Shown: piece after piece, positions 27,163-35,465 of the stretch
Layout of the letters: every line of letters starts with the position of its first letter
Position numbering within the stretch: position 1 is the first letter of the stretch
Assembly: GCF_001427785.1 (NCBI RefSeq)
Contig: NZ_LMHM01000013.1
Location: forward strand, 711,642-775,641
DNA: 64,000 nucleotides
Source of the DNA: Lysobacter sp. Root690
Lineage (GTDB): Bacteria; Pseudomonadota; Gammaproteobacteria; Xanthomonadales; Xanthomonadaceae
Reading direction: 5' to 3'
Notes under the pieces: generated by a model
What the model was told of the DNA's origin: nothing
What the model saw: only the letters and a program-made list of their open reading frames with translations
Database searches by the model: none
Made by a program: the position numbers and the translations under genes

Positions 27163-27411
27163 CTAAGCCGGCCGCACCGATTCCAGGCTGCAGTCGACCT
27201 GATCCGCCCAGGTCCGGAACACTGACGCCAGCGCACGATGCCGCGATTGCTCGTGCGGACGGGTGGAGGGGCAGGGGGACGTAGCCGGATCGAGCGTGCG
27301 GGCCGCGCTCAGCAACTGATCCTGAAACTCCCGCAACTCAAAAAACGCATTCAGCGGCAGCGACACACTGAAACTGTCCAGATCGCCGGCGGACGAAGCC
27401 TTCGGGGGCAT
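27163..27411 (-). CDS. Small hypothetical protein behind a structured leader
   Basis: An 82-residue protein beginning MPPKASSAGDLDSFSVSLPL. The start is well supported by AAGGAG six bases upstream; the longer frame would put this site inside the gene. It is soluble and partly helical (FFELREFQDQLLSAARTLD). The long 5' region contains a terminator-like hairpin and a long stem, which suggests post-transcriptional control. Family not recognised. Confidence 0.7.
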   Translation of the reverse strand: MPPKASSAGDLDSFSVSLPLNAFFELREFQDQLLSAARTLDPATSPCPSTRPHEQSRHRALASVFRTWADQVDCSLESVRPA

Positions 27412-27796
27412 AGGGCACTCCTTCTTCCTAGGACACAACACCAGGGCCCGCGCTGCGCTAAGTCGCAGGCGGGAAGTCGGGAGGCTCAAAACCGTACAGA
27501 GACGGCGGGCTTATTCCCCTTGCGGGTGTTGTATTCGCCGCCCTCCCGACGCAGGAACGCGCCGAGCTTGTGCCCGAACAGCAGACACAAAAAACCCACC
27601 GGATATTTCGGAGGTGGGAACCGCTCTGTAAGGAGTTTTGAGTCTCCGGGAGCAAGCATCCGACTATCAGATATGCTAGTCAAGTATCCCGGTAGAGTTG
27701 ATTTTCAAGGAATGGCGATGCAGTTCGAACTCGCTCGCACGCGTGGCTCAACGCGTCCATTCGTTTTGACGATGAACCATTTGATGCAGGCCCGGC
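27412..27796. other. Intergenic region carrying a structured minus-strand leader
   Basis: No supported gene here. Reading the minus strand toward the 82-residue gene, a CCCACC/GGTGGG hairpin with six U residues comes first, then a stem of nine pairs formed by 27542-27550 and 27476-27484 enclosing smaller hairpins, then the ribosome binding site. The right side, 27620-27796, is more AT-rich and could hold promoters for both strands. Confidence 0.6.
27589..27618 (-). terminator. Attenuator-like hairpin with U-tract in a leader
   Basis: On the minus strand CCCACC (27618-27613) pairs with GGTGGG (27600-27595) and is followed by six T. This is a standard intrinsic terminator shape, yet it lies upstream of the 82-residue gene it would precede, so it looks like an attenuator or the end of an unseen small RNA. 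Confidence 0.7.
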
Positions 27797-28252
27797 ATGG
27801 GTAACGGTTTCTCCAACCTCATTTGGGAGTGGGACTACCACACCGACACGCGCGAACTTCTTGCGCTCTACGCGCTCGGCGACGCGCTTGTATCTCTCTC
27901 ACTGCAGGCCGATCAGCAAGCGGCCGAGATACCCGATTGCGCTTACTGTGACTTGACTCTGGATTTTGGTGCTGCGTATCAAAAATTTCTGGAGCTTATC
28001 GCCGGTCATGCGCGACCTGAGCTTCTGCTGGCGTTGCGTGGCATCTCAGACACTTTAGATGAGTTGACTCCCGACGAGAGTCAATGCTTCACGAGCGAAA
28101 TTTTCCAGCTTGAAAATTGGAGAATAGTACGTGAGCGCTCGGTGGCCGCGCTTGAGGCCATAGAATGGCCGGAACTGTCTAGTAATCGCCATTTTCTGGA
28201 GACACTTCAAAAAATAGGTTGGAGTGAGGGGTCTGACAAGGACGTGTTCTAG
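27797..28252 (+). CDS. Hypothetical protein of the accessory stretch
   Basis: A 151-residue acidic, soluble protein starting MGNGFSNLIWEWDYHTDTREL. Base composition is lower in GC than its surroundings, which suggests recent acquisition. Acidic, tryptophan-containing small proteins of this kind are often immunity proteins, but no toxin partner is adjacent and I recognise no family. The stop lies within a small inverted repeat, GTGTTCT (28244-28250) and AGAACAC (28258-28264). Confidence 0.62.
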   Translation: MGNGFSNLIWEWDYHTDTRELLALYALGDALVSLSLQADQQAAEIPDCAYCDLTLDFGAAYQKFLELIAGHARPELLLALRGISDTLDELTPDESQCFTSEIFQLENWRIVRERSVAALEAIEWPELSSNRHFLETLQKIGWSEGSDKDVF

Positions 28253-28381
28253 AAGTAAGAACACGGTGAAAAGTGCAGCTTATGAAGAATTTACTTATGC
28301 GAGCGATGGTGGAGTCGGTCGGCAGGAGTTGCCGCATGATTCCGTAATCCTAGGCCGCCACACACAAAATGATACGACGAG

Positions 28382-28771
28382 ATGGCATTCACGCATTACA
28401 AAACGCTGGCACTCATCGCGTTCGCGCTGATCGTTGCCTCTGACATGGCAGCAGCCAAGAAATGCGTGCTTCCTGTTGCGGATGGCGGTGACGTCCAACC
28501 CTCTGCGGCGTCGTTGATCGGCAAGATCGTCCGCGCAGATCCGGGGCAGGTGATGCTCAAAGTCGATGGCAAGTCCAAGCCCGTTCGAATCATGGTCGCT
28601 CCGGATACGGAACTTTTCACGGTGTACGGCGGTGGCATCGATGCCGAGGACCTCGCGCCGGGACAGCACGTCATGGTTTGGTTCGAGGGCTGCGTGCTCC
28701 CAAAGCACGCAGAGCCCAGGGCTGCCGTCCTGCAGGTATGCTCGCTCGCCGCAGAGCCTTGCCCCACCTAG
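28382..28771 (+). CDS. Small exported protein, unknown function
   Basis: A 129-residue protein with a signal peptide of about 24 residues ending in MAAA-K. The mature part contains four cysteines that could form disulphides and a beta-rich middle resembling an OB-like fold (GKIVRADPGQVMLKVDGKS). No family recognised. It is a lone gene in the accessory stretch. Confidence 0.68.
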   Translation: MAFTHYKTLALIAFALIVASDMAAAKKCVLPVADGGDVQPSAASLIGKIVRADPGQVMLKVDGKSKPVRIMVAPDTELFTVYGGGIDAEDLAPGQHVMVWFEGCVLPKHAEPRAAVLQVCSLAAEPCPT

Positions 28772-28915
28772 GCCGTGAAGCAGGGCCGCTCTCCAGTCAG
28801 GCCAACAGGAATCTGAAGTAATCTCGCTGCGGGATTCATCGCCCAACATGCGGCTCTCGGCCCGGCGGGTGTGGCCGTGCCTCAGCCACTCGGCTTACTT
28901 ACGAAAGAACTCCCA

Positions 28916-29344
28916 ATGCCAGTGATCGAAGATTGCGAACATCTCTGGAACGGTACGGAACCCGGCTGGGTGGTGTTGCGCACGGTGGAAGACCGCGTGC
29001 ATCTGGTGGCGAACTTCGAAGCGGGAGCGGATGTGCGAGACCTCAAGGCCCTGCGGGCGATCCTGCCATCCCTCGCCGCTGCGCCAGCGGCCACGGTTTT
29101 TGCCCTAAAGGGTGTACGCGAGTTCGACCTGGGTGAGCACGAGTCGATGGAAGCGCATCGCCTCAAGACGCTATGCGCCACTCATGGTGTATCGGTGACG
29201 TCGCGGGGCTGGCGCGAGGTCAGCCATGGATTGTTCAATGAGTCCACCCAGGTGTATTGGCTTATCGAAGATTCCGCGACCTGCGAAGCCGTGGCGCTCA
29301 AGGCGATAGCGCGCGGCGTACCCGTTCGCGAAATCCAATATTAG
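28916..29344 (+). CDS. Hypothetical protein
   Basis: A 142-residue soluble protein beginning MPVIEDCEHLWNGTEPGW. An in-frame start 45 bases upstream is possible, but the downstream ATG fits the folded part better. It has alternating strands and helices and ends VPVREIQY. Family unknown; it belongs to the run of orphan genes. Confidence 0.6.
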   Translation: MPVIEDCEHLWNGTEPGWVVLRTVEDRVHLVANFEAGADVRDLKALRAILPSLAAAPAATVFALKGVREFDLGEHESMEAHRLKTLCATHGVSVTSRGWREVSHGLFNESTQVYWLIEDSATCEAVALKAIARGVPVREIQY

Positions 29345-29441
29345 TTCGGCGCAATCATGGGCGGCGTAAGTTCGATCGTAAGGGCGCATTCAAGGCGAAT
29401 CTATTCGCCATTGACTTGATTCGAATGTCAGGCAGCTAAAT

Positions 29442-29752
29442 GAACTTGCAACGTTACGGACTTGTGCTGGATATACCGGGTTGATCTTGACTTGCCATTT
29501 CACTTCTCAAGACTTCAAGGGCTGGTAGGCAGGGCCGACTACGTGAGTGACGTCGTCAAACGTGCTGAGGCGATCTACGAACGATCGGAAATCATCGAGC
29601 AGATGCGGCTTTCCAGCGATCCGGCACTGCATGCGCTTGCTAAGGCGTTGCTCGACTACCGGCACGGAAAAATTGAGCGTGGTCAGTCAGTGTATCTGGA
29701 TCTGCTGCGTCAGCTTCATCGAAAAATCCTGCCGTTGTTCGCAGATGCCTGA
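29442..29752 (+). pseudogene. Probable frameshifted remnant of a small gene
   Basis: An ATG at 29442 opens MNLQRYGLVLDIPG and hits TGA at 29482-29484. In the +2 frame a coherent helical sequence, VGRADYVSDVVKRAEAIY onward, continues to 29752 but has only a poor TTG as start at 29462. The simplest reading is one gene broken by a frameshift near 29470. Alternatively, the second part is a real 96-residue gene starting at TTG. Confidence 0.4.
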
Positions 29753-29770
29753 CAACTTCACAGTCCTGAG

Positions 29771-29902
29771 ATGGACCAGATTGAATCTAAGCCAGCTTTT
29801 TTAGCAAGCTCTGTCCTTGGGATTACGGCTGGAGTAGCGGCGGCTCGATACGGCAAGCTAGTCGTTAGCAAGAAGCGGTTGATCTTTCCGCAACTGGAGT
29901 AA
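29771..29902 (+). CDS. Possible 43-residue small membrane protein
   Basis: An ATG frame of 43 residues with one hydrophobic stretch, FLASSVLGITAGVAAARYG, between a polar start and a lysine-rich end (VVSKKRLIF). Its stop overlaps the GGAG that serves the next gene and lies six bases before that gene's ATG, which would fit coupled translation. The ribosome site (GAG directly before ATG) is weak, so it may not be translated. Confidence 0.4.
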   Translation: MDQIESKPAFLASSVLGITAGVAAARYGKLVVSKKRLIFPQLE

Positions 29903-29908
29903 AATGCG

Positions 29909-30253
29909 ATGAAAGTCCATTATCTCGAAATCGTAACCAACGAAGTCGACGCCGTATGCGCCGCTTACGCATCAACCCATGGCGTCCAATTCGGCGAACC
30001 CGACGCGAGCCTCGGCGACGCGCGCACCGCGCCGTTGGCGGGTGGCGGCTTCGTCGGCGTGCGCGCGCCGTTGCGCACGACCGAGGCGCCGGTGGTTCGG
30101 CCTTATTGGTTGGTGAAGGACATCGAGGCGGCTGTCGCTGCCGTGGTGGAGGCGGGCGGTCAGATCGCCGTTGAGCCCATGCTGATCCCCGGGCACGGAA
30201 CCTTCGCCATTTACCTGCAGGGCGGCAACGATCACGGCGTGTGGCAGCTTTAG
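29909..30253 (+). CDS. VOC family (glyoxalase-like) protein
   Basis: A 114-residue protein of the vicinal oxygen chelate superfamily: one pair of beta-alpha-beta-beta-beta modules with HYLEIVTNEVDAVCAAY at the start and PYWLVKDIEAAVAAVVEAGG in the second half. Members act as glyoxalases, dioxygenases or drug-binding proteins. GGAG precedes the start. Specific role unknown. Confidence 0.82.
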   Translation: MKVHYLEIVTNEVDAVCAAYASTHGVQFGEPDASLGDARTAPLAGGGFVGVRAPLRTTEAPVVRPYWLVKDIEAAVAAVVEAGGQIAVEPMLIPGHGTFAIYLQGGNDHGVWQL

Positions 30254-30358
30254 TCGAGGATGGATTCGTTCGTCAGTGACAGGGCGACGAATCTTTGAAC
30301 TGACTTCGCGCAACGCGCGATTCAACTCGCGTACGAACCACCGCCGATCTGCTGTCTG

Positions 30359-30661
30359 CTACGGCTCAATCCGAACGCACTTGCCGAAGATCTCCGACGC
30401 CGCGATCCAGCCGTTGATGAAACCGCGGTTGTTGCCGATCTGAAATTCCCCGGCGTTGATCGCCTTCACCAGATGCAGGTAGTCGTTGCTGTCGACGCGG
30501 CACAGCACGATGTCGCCGACGCGGAGCGTGGCGGTATCGACCGGGACCACGGTGCACAGTTGCCCGGACTCGATCTTGCCGGTCATGGAGCCGCCGGTGG
30601 GACGAAACGTCACGGTCTCGCCGGCCTGCAGTCTGGCGATGTAGTTCTTGGCCCAGTCCAC
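30359..30661 (-). CDS. Small S24/S26-like protein downstream of the zeta effector
   Basis: A 100-residue protein. TFRPTGGSMTGKIESG resembles the serine box of S24/S26 proteases (signal peptidase, LexA) and YLHLVKAI the lysine box; GDIVLCRV and IGNNRG complete the pattern. It has no DNA-binding domain or membrane anchor, so it would be a minimal version of that fold. The start is GTG with AAGGAG seven bases upstream. It follows the effector gene by 26 bases on the same strand and may be co-transcribed with it. Confidence 0.68.
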   Translation of the reverse strand: MDWAKNYIARLQAGETVTFRPTGGSMTGKIESGQLCTVVPVDTATLRVGDIVLCRVDSNDYLHLVKAINAGEFQIGNNRGFINGWIAASEIFGKCVRIEP

Positions 30662-30687
30662 GATCGATCTCCTTCGGCTCGGCGTCG

Positions 30688-33444
30688 TTATCCCATCCTC
30701 TGGCCGCGTCCGTGCTCGGCTGCGGATTGGGTCTCTTGCGCCGCTGTCTGCGAGCGGGCTTGTTCCTGCTTCATTGCGTCCATCTGTTGCAGCGAGCGGT
30801 CGAGCGGCTGATTTAGTGCTTCGACTGTCGATACCCGGGCGACGGCGTTGCGCACGTCGGTCGGGTCCTGACCTTGCACGACGAAAACGAACGAGCCCGC
30901 GGCATGGTGCGTGCCCTGTCGGCTGAGTGCAACGTGGTCGGCCGAGTCGATGCCCTGGGCCTTGGCTGCGACGAACGCGCTCATCGCAAGGCGCTCGCTG
31001 CCGGCGTCCGGCGTTCGACCCAGTTGGGCGTCGATGCGATGCACGCCCTGTTCGATCTGCGTGTACAGGCGGTGGTCCGGGTGATCCGCGGCGCGCGGAT
31101 CGGAGGGATGCCGTGCATTGGCGGGCGAGGGCGTAGCGGGCGTTGTGCGCGGCGCGGGAGATGGATCGTGGGACGGCTCGGAGGCGTCGCCAGTCGTGGT
31201 AGGGCCACGCTTCGCGGTTTGCGCGTATTGTATCTCTTCAGGCGTGGTCACCGCCGCGATCACATAGGTCTTGCCGTCGGTGTCCAGGCGCAGGCTCGCG
31301 ATAGGGCTGTCCTGATCGTAGCGGCGGTCGGCGTTGGGCTGCAGTTGCAGGGCCGTGGTGTCCGGGTTTAATCCGTTCGCCGCCCAGGTGGTGCGAACCG
31401 CTGTCGCACTCGCCTCGATGCGTTCAGCGCTCGGCGAGACGCCGGCATTGGCATACGCGCCCATGACGGTATCGCGTAAACGGGCCTCAGGCGTGGTCGG
31501 CGGCGGCGCTTGCACCGCTTGCGGCGGGGGGAGTGTCGCGCGCAGGACTTCGCGGGTGGCGTTCAATTCCTCGCGCAGATTTCCGCTGGCGGTGGAGTCG
31601 TAGATCATGCCGTCGCTGACCCATTCGCCGTCGGCGCGGCGCTGGTAGCGGTTGTCGTCGGAGGCGACCAGGGTGTCCACGTTCGTGCGCGCATGGGTCA
31701 CGGCATTGGGCATGGGGCCGTGGGCCGCCCAGCCATTACGTGCGTAGGCGTCTTCGTAACGCGCCGCGATGGCCGGCGGGCTGTTGGCGGCATTGTGCAG
31801 CACGGTATTGGCGGCGGCTTGATCCAGCTCCGCGGCGCGCTCCGGGCCGGCGGTCTCGATGCGCTTGGGGCTCATGCCGCGCTCGACGAACGCGATGACG
31901 ACTTCGCGTCGCCATTCGTTGCTGTCGGCGTCACGGGTCCAGCTTGCCGGCGTGATGCTGGGTGTGTCGCTCGCGTTGGCGGATTGAACGAACGGGTCGC
32001 GCTGTTTCGGCGGGCCGCCGAGCACCAGTTCGGCCGAGATGCTGGTCGATTTGTAGTTGAGTTCGTTGGCCAGCGCGGGACTGGCTCGCAACTCACTGCG
32101 TGCCGGATTGTCGATGCGGTCGTCGCTGGCATCGACCGGCGCCGTTCGCCGCCAGCCGCGATCGGGTTGGTCCGGGTCGTAGTTCCAGGTATTGCCTTGT
32201 CCGTCGTCCTGGCGATAGATGCGGCGGTCGTCGGTCCACTGCGCGATCTTGTCGCCTGCGAACACGCCCACGACTCCGCCGATGGCGCCGGTGACCAGCA
32301 ATCCCGGGCCGGTCTCGACGCCGGCAATAGCGCCGGCCGTCACGCCCAGACCGGCGCCCGCGAAGCCGCCGACGGTGCGGCTGCCGAAATGGATCAGCTC
32401 GGAGGCGGCCGCGGTGTCGTTGCCTTCGCCTCGCAGACGATTACTGGTTCGAAGGGTGTCGGCCGCGTCGTAGGCATCGAGCGCCAGACCGGCGATGCCG
32501 AGGACCTTGCCTGCATGGATGCGCGTGGGCCGAACCCGGGTGGCATGGTCCACATCCAGCGCCTGCGCCGCGGTGCTGTCGACACGTTCCACAACGCGGT
32601 TCGCGCTGCGCTCGACCAGCAGATTCTCGCCGGTGGCCCGGTCGACCTTCGGGTGGGTGGGCAACTTCTCGGGCAGTTCCTGATGCCAGCTCTGCTGTTC
32701 TTGCCATGCGTCGCGGAGCGCGCGGGTCAGCACCGGGCCTTTCAGTCGAGCTTCGCGGGCTTGTTCCAGCGCGGCGCCCGGCAACTGTGTGCTGGTGCGA
32801 CTGTCATAGAGTTCGACGCCTTCGCGATTGAAGATCCGGATGGGTGCGTCGGTCTGCGTGTGAACCGTGTCCAGACTGGCGGGCAGCTTGTCGTATATGG
32901 CGTCGCGGGCGCCTTCGGGGACGTGGCGGCCGAAGCCGTCTCTATCTAGTTTATGTGTGAATCGGCGGTCGACGCCTAGTTCGCTTTCTAGCCGATGTGC
33001 AGCAATTGCACGTACTTCAACCTCGTAGCCCTTACTTTGCAGGTCCTTAATCAGTTCGGATGTCCATTGACCGTTGCTGAGCGTTGTATCGAAGATCAGG
33101 TTTTTCTTGGCCGAGACGGTTGCATCCAGTAGTTCATCCGCCCATTGACTTGCATCAGCGTGTGTCCGTCCTGACCACGTGTACGGCGTTTCGCGGCGAA
33201 ATTCCGTAACGTGGGGGTGTGCGTCACGAAGATTGTCTGGGTCGATGACAATCGCATCGTTTCGCAACTCGCCGCGAACGGTTTCAACGAGTCCGCCTTT
33301 CCCTGCTCCGGGCTGGCCACCTAGAATTACGGCCTTGGGATGATTGAGGGATGTCTTGGAGGCAAGATTCGCATCGACAAGAATTTTTTCTTGGAAGGTT
33401 TGAGCATGTTCTTGCTCAGAAATCTTGGCATCGGTCGTGTTCAC
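30688..33444 (-). CDS. Zeta-toxin type IV secretion effector with C-terminal XVIPCD
   Basis: A 918-residue predicted antibacterial effector. The N-terminal zeta-toxin kinase domain shows the Walker A motif GGQPGAGKGG (residues 42-51), IDPDNLRDAHP and NLIFDTTLSN; zeta toxins of known function phosphorylate UDP-N-acetylglucosamine. The middle has a glycine-rich hydrophobic segment (near 360-410) and unrecognised domains. From about residue 788 the C-terminus is an XVIPCD, the Xanthomonadales signal recognised by the VirD4 coupling protein: HPDHRLYTQIEQGV, SERLAMSAF, FVFVVQG and a glutamine-rich tail. The start is GTG, one base after the adjacent gene's stop, with AGGGA upstream. Confidence 0.92.
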   Translation of the reverse strand: MNTTDAKISEQEHAQTFQEKILVDANLASKTSLNHPKAVILGGQPGAGKGGLVETVRGELRNDAIVIDPDNLRDAHPHVTEFRRETPYTWSGRTHADASQWADELLDATVSAKKNLIFDTTLSNGQWTSELIKDLQSKGYEVEVRAIAAHRLESELGVDRRFTHKLDRDGFGRHVPEGARDAIYDKLPASLDTVHTQTDAPIRIFNREGVELYDSRTSTQLPGAALEQAREARLKGPVLTRALRDAWQEQQSWHQELPEKLPTHPKVDRATGENLLVERSANRVVERVDSTAAQALDVDHATRVRPTRIHAGKVLGIAGLALDAYDAADTLRTSNRLRGEGNDTAAASELIHFGSRTVGGFAGAGLGVTAGAIAGVETGPGLLVTGAIGGVVGVFAGDKIAQWTDDRRIYRQDDGQGNTWNYDPDQPDRGWRRTAPVDASDDRIDNPARSELRASPALANELNYKSTSISAELVLGGPPKQRDPFVQSANASDTPSITPASWTRDADSNEWRREVVIAFVERGMSPKRIETAGPERAAELDQAAANTVLHNAANSPPAIAARYEDAYARNGWAAHGPMPNAVTHARTNVDTLVASDDNRYQRRADGEWVSDGMIYDSTASGNLREELNATREVLRATLPPPQAVQAPPPTTPEARLRDTVMGAYANAGVSPSAERIEASATAVRTTWAANGLNPDTTALQLQPNADRRYDQDSPIASLRLDTDGKTYVIAAVTTPEEIQYAQTAKRGPTTTGDASEPSHDPSPAPRTTPATPSPANARHPSDPRAADHPDHRLYTQIEQGVHRIDAQLGRTPDAGSERLAMSAFVAAKAQGIDSADHVALSRQGTHHAAGSFVFVVQGQDPTDVRNAVARVSTVEALNQPLDRSLQQMDAMKQEQARSQTAAQETQSAAEHGRGQRMG

Positions 33445-33445
33445 A

Positions 33446-33784
33446 TCACATCCCTGTGTATTGCTGAAAGTACGCCCGCAAGTCATGGAGATCCGACATT
33501 CCTCCGTTAACGGAATGCGCCCGGAACATCAGGACATCCTTAGCTTTCGCCTTTTCAATCGCTTCAGCATTTCCACTGGCTTCGGCTATTTTTAATTCTT
33601 CGCGCGCTTCGGAGATAAAGCTCCCTAAAGTGCCTTCAAGCGACCAGATGGCGCCATCAAATGGCATCACCCGAAAAGGGGCGCGGATGTAATCGTTTAG
33701 AGATTCTTGCAGTCGCTCGAGATGATCTGGATAGTCTTTTAGAAGTTCACGCAACCTTGGTGGAATCGGTGGCAAAGATGGCAT
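33446..33784 (-). CDS. Candidate immunity protein for the zeta effector, copy 1
   Basis: A 112-residue all-helical protein, the nearest of three paralogues upstream of the effector. All three share a start MP(S/T)LPP, a RLRELLKDYPDHLERLQESL-like helix and the invariant MPFDGAIW. The chosen start lines up with the other copies and has GGGA six bases upstream; an ATG two codons earlier is possible. Its stop lies one base before the effector's GTG, so the two are translationally coupled, as expected for an antitoxin or immunity gene made with its toxin. Sequence similarity to the classical epsilon antitoxin is not evident. Confidence 0.78.
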   Translation of the reverse strand: MPSLPPIPPRLRELLKDYPDHLERLQESLNDYIRAPFRVMPFDGAIWSLEGTLGSFISEAREELKIAEASGNAEAIEKAKAKDVLMFRAHSVNGGMSDLHDLRAYFQQYTGM

Positions 33785-33801
33785 GGGCATTCCCGTGTCT
33801 T

Positions 33802-34143
33802 TTAATTGGTAGGTGTGCGAGCGTCAAAATATTCTGCCAGTTCGCCGAGGTCGTATTGCGACACCAAGCAGGCATGTAGCATCAAGATTTCTTTTTCTTC
33901 CGCTCGTGCGATGTCTTGATCATCTCCGGATGCCTTGGCTTGCTTGAGTTCCTTGCGCGCTTCTGAAACGAAAGTGTCGAGCCTTCCTTCAAGCGCCCAG
34001 ATGGCCCCATCAAACGGCATGACACGAAAAGGCTTTTTGGCGTAGTCACTCAAGGCTTCTTGTAGGCGTCGAATGTGATTTGGGTAGTCTATGAGAAGTT
34101 CGCGGATTCCCTGCGGAACTGGGGGTGTCGGCAAGGTGGGCAT
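33802..34143 (-). CDS. Candidate immunity protein for the zeta effector, copy 2
   Basis: A 113-residue paralogue of the copies at 33446-33784 and 34351-34686. It keeps PFRVMPFDGAIWALEG in the middle and the N-terminal LLIDYPNHIRRLQEAL helix, but the last 30 residues are diverged. AGGA lies about ten bases upstream of the ATG, the same arrangement as in copy 3. It ends 17 bases before copy 1. It may protect against variant effectors of neighbouring cells. Confidence 0.76.
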   Translation of the reverse strand: MPTLPTPPVPQGIRELLIDYPNHIRRLQEALSDYAKKPFRVMPFDGAIWALEGRLDTFVSEARKELKQAKASGDDQDIARAEEKEILMLHACLVSQYDLGELAEYFDARTPTN

Positions 34144-34350
34144 TCTCGTGTAGTCCTTATGAGCCCGTAAGTTGGCGTGTTTTCCAACGATATGATAGCG
34201 CTGGTAGCGCGTACCAGCATTGAGCAAGGGGTTAGGTTAAGAGCGCTCTAGCGGGGCCGTGGATTGGGTATGTCTTTCAGGTGCTTTCGGTGTCTGAGCT
34301 GAATGACGAGTCATTCGCGATGCCCCGGGCGCCGAGTGTGTTTCGTCCGC

Positions 34351-34686
34351 TCATCCTGAGTTCCATGCATCGAAGTAAGTTCGAAGTTCGGACAATAGGC
34401 CCATGTCGGCTCGTGCCGAACCAAAGGCGGATCTCTTTGCCCTAGCTAGTGCGATAGCTTCCGGGTCACCGTCGGTCTCGGCATTTCCTATCTCTTGATG
34501 CGCTTCGGCTATGAAGGTCTCCAGACTGCCCTCGAGCACCCATATCGCGCCATCGAATGGCATAAGCCGAAACGGCTTTTGGACGTAGCTGTTTAAGGCT
34601 TCCTGCAGGCGCTGGATATGGTCCGGGTAGTCCTTGAGCAGTTCGCGCAGTCCCTGCGGAACCGGTGGAGGAGGCAAGGTGGGCAT
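34351..34686 (-). CDS. Candidate immunity protein for the zeta effector, copy 3
   Basis: A 111-residue paralogue, the first gene of the array. It shares LLKDYPDHIQRLQEALNSY and PFRLMPFDGAIWVLEG with the other copies. A gap of about 207 bases separates it from copy 2, so it may be transcribed separately. AGGA lies about ten bases before the ATG. Most variation among the three copies lies after the LEG segment, which may be where effector recognition differs. Confidence 0.76.
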   Translation of the reverse strand: MPTLPPPPVPQGLRELLKDYPDHIQRLQEALNSYVQKPFRLMPFDGAIWVLEGSLETFIAEAHQEIGNAETDGDPEAIALARAKRSAFGSARADMGLLSELRTYFDAWNSG

Positions 34687-34959
34687 TCCCGTTTCTTCCT
34701 TTGAGTGCTCGGATCGACCTGGTCCTTGGGTGTGAGGATAACGTCGGCCGAACGAGACGAGGGGAAGCAATTGATTCGGTTTGACGCAAACAATCATTGT
34801 GTGCGAACAAATGTGATTCCGCTGCCGTGTATGGCACAAGCGTTGGGCCGCGGTGTCTGCGCAATCTATCGAGCACCGGAATGAGCGAGCAGTCCGACCG
34901 GTTTAGGAGTCTGACTGGCGCCGCCCAAGTCACTCCGTTACTTTCCCGGTATCGGCTCG

Positions 34960-35445
34960 ATGGAGCGCAACCTCAGGACGCATGGCGATATGGAGGTTCC
35001 GGAGCATTTGTGGCGGCATCCCACGGCCGCGGCGCTTGAACGGCTTGCCGCTCGGTTCGGATTCGTCGCCGATCCCTCGATGCAGGATCCCGAGGCCGAG
35101 TGGGCGGACAGCGGGCGAATCGATGAGTTTCTAGCGGTCTACGAGGCGGGCGAACTCGGTGAGGATGAGCGCTTCCTGCTGATGACGGTGGTGCTGAATT
35201 CGTTCGAGTTCGCCGATCGTGCGCTGGCGCATTGGCCGCAATGGCCGCGAACGCTGCATCTGCTGGAACGCGATATCGCGATTCATATCCACTCGGTGCT
35301 GTATTTCGCCGGTCCCGGCGGCGGCGAGCGCAACTGGCGCATCGGGCCGGATCTTTGGGCCATCGCCGCGCGGCATGCGGCCGCATTCGGGTATGTTTTG
35401 TCTTTCCAGGATGAATCGTCGTGTTTGCCACCTGATCGTTCTTGA
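34960..35445 (+). CDS. Hypothetical protein
   Basis: A 161-residue soluble acidic protein, divergent from the immunity-like array. Helical segments around FLAVYEAGELGEDERFLLM are visible. Either the ATG at 34960 or the one at 34990 could be the start; the second has AGGA upstream at a slightly long distance. No family recognised; its position suggests another accessory gene, possibly an orphan immunity protein. Confidence 0.6.
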   Translation: MERNLRTHGDMEVPEHLWRHPTAAALERLAARFGFVADPSMQDPEAEWADSGRIDEFLAVYEAGELGEDERFLLMTVVLNSFEFADRALAHWPQWPRTLHLLERDIAIHIHSVLYFAGPGGGERNWRIGPDLWAIAARHAAAFGYVLSFQDESSCLPPDRS

Positions 35446-35465
35446 ATCCACTCATTGGAGGAGTG

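Noticed and set aside
26190-27284. 364-residue plus-strand frame through the low-complexity region
   Set aside because: It begins inside the antisense of a supported gene and continues as alanine/arginine/proline-rich sequence with no ribosome site.
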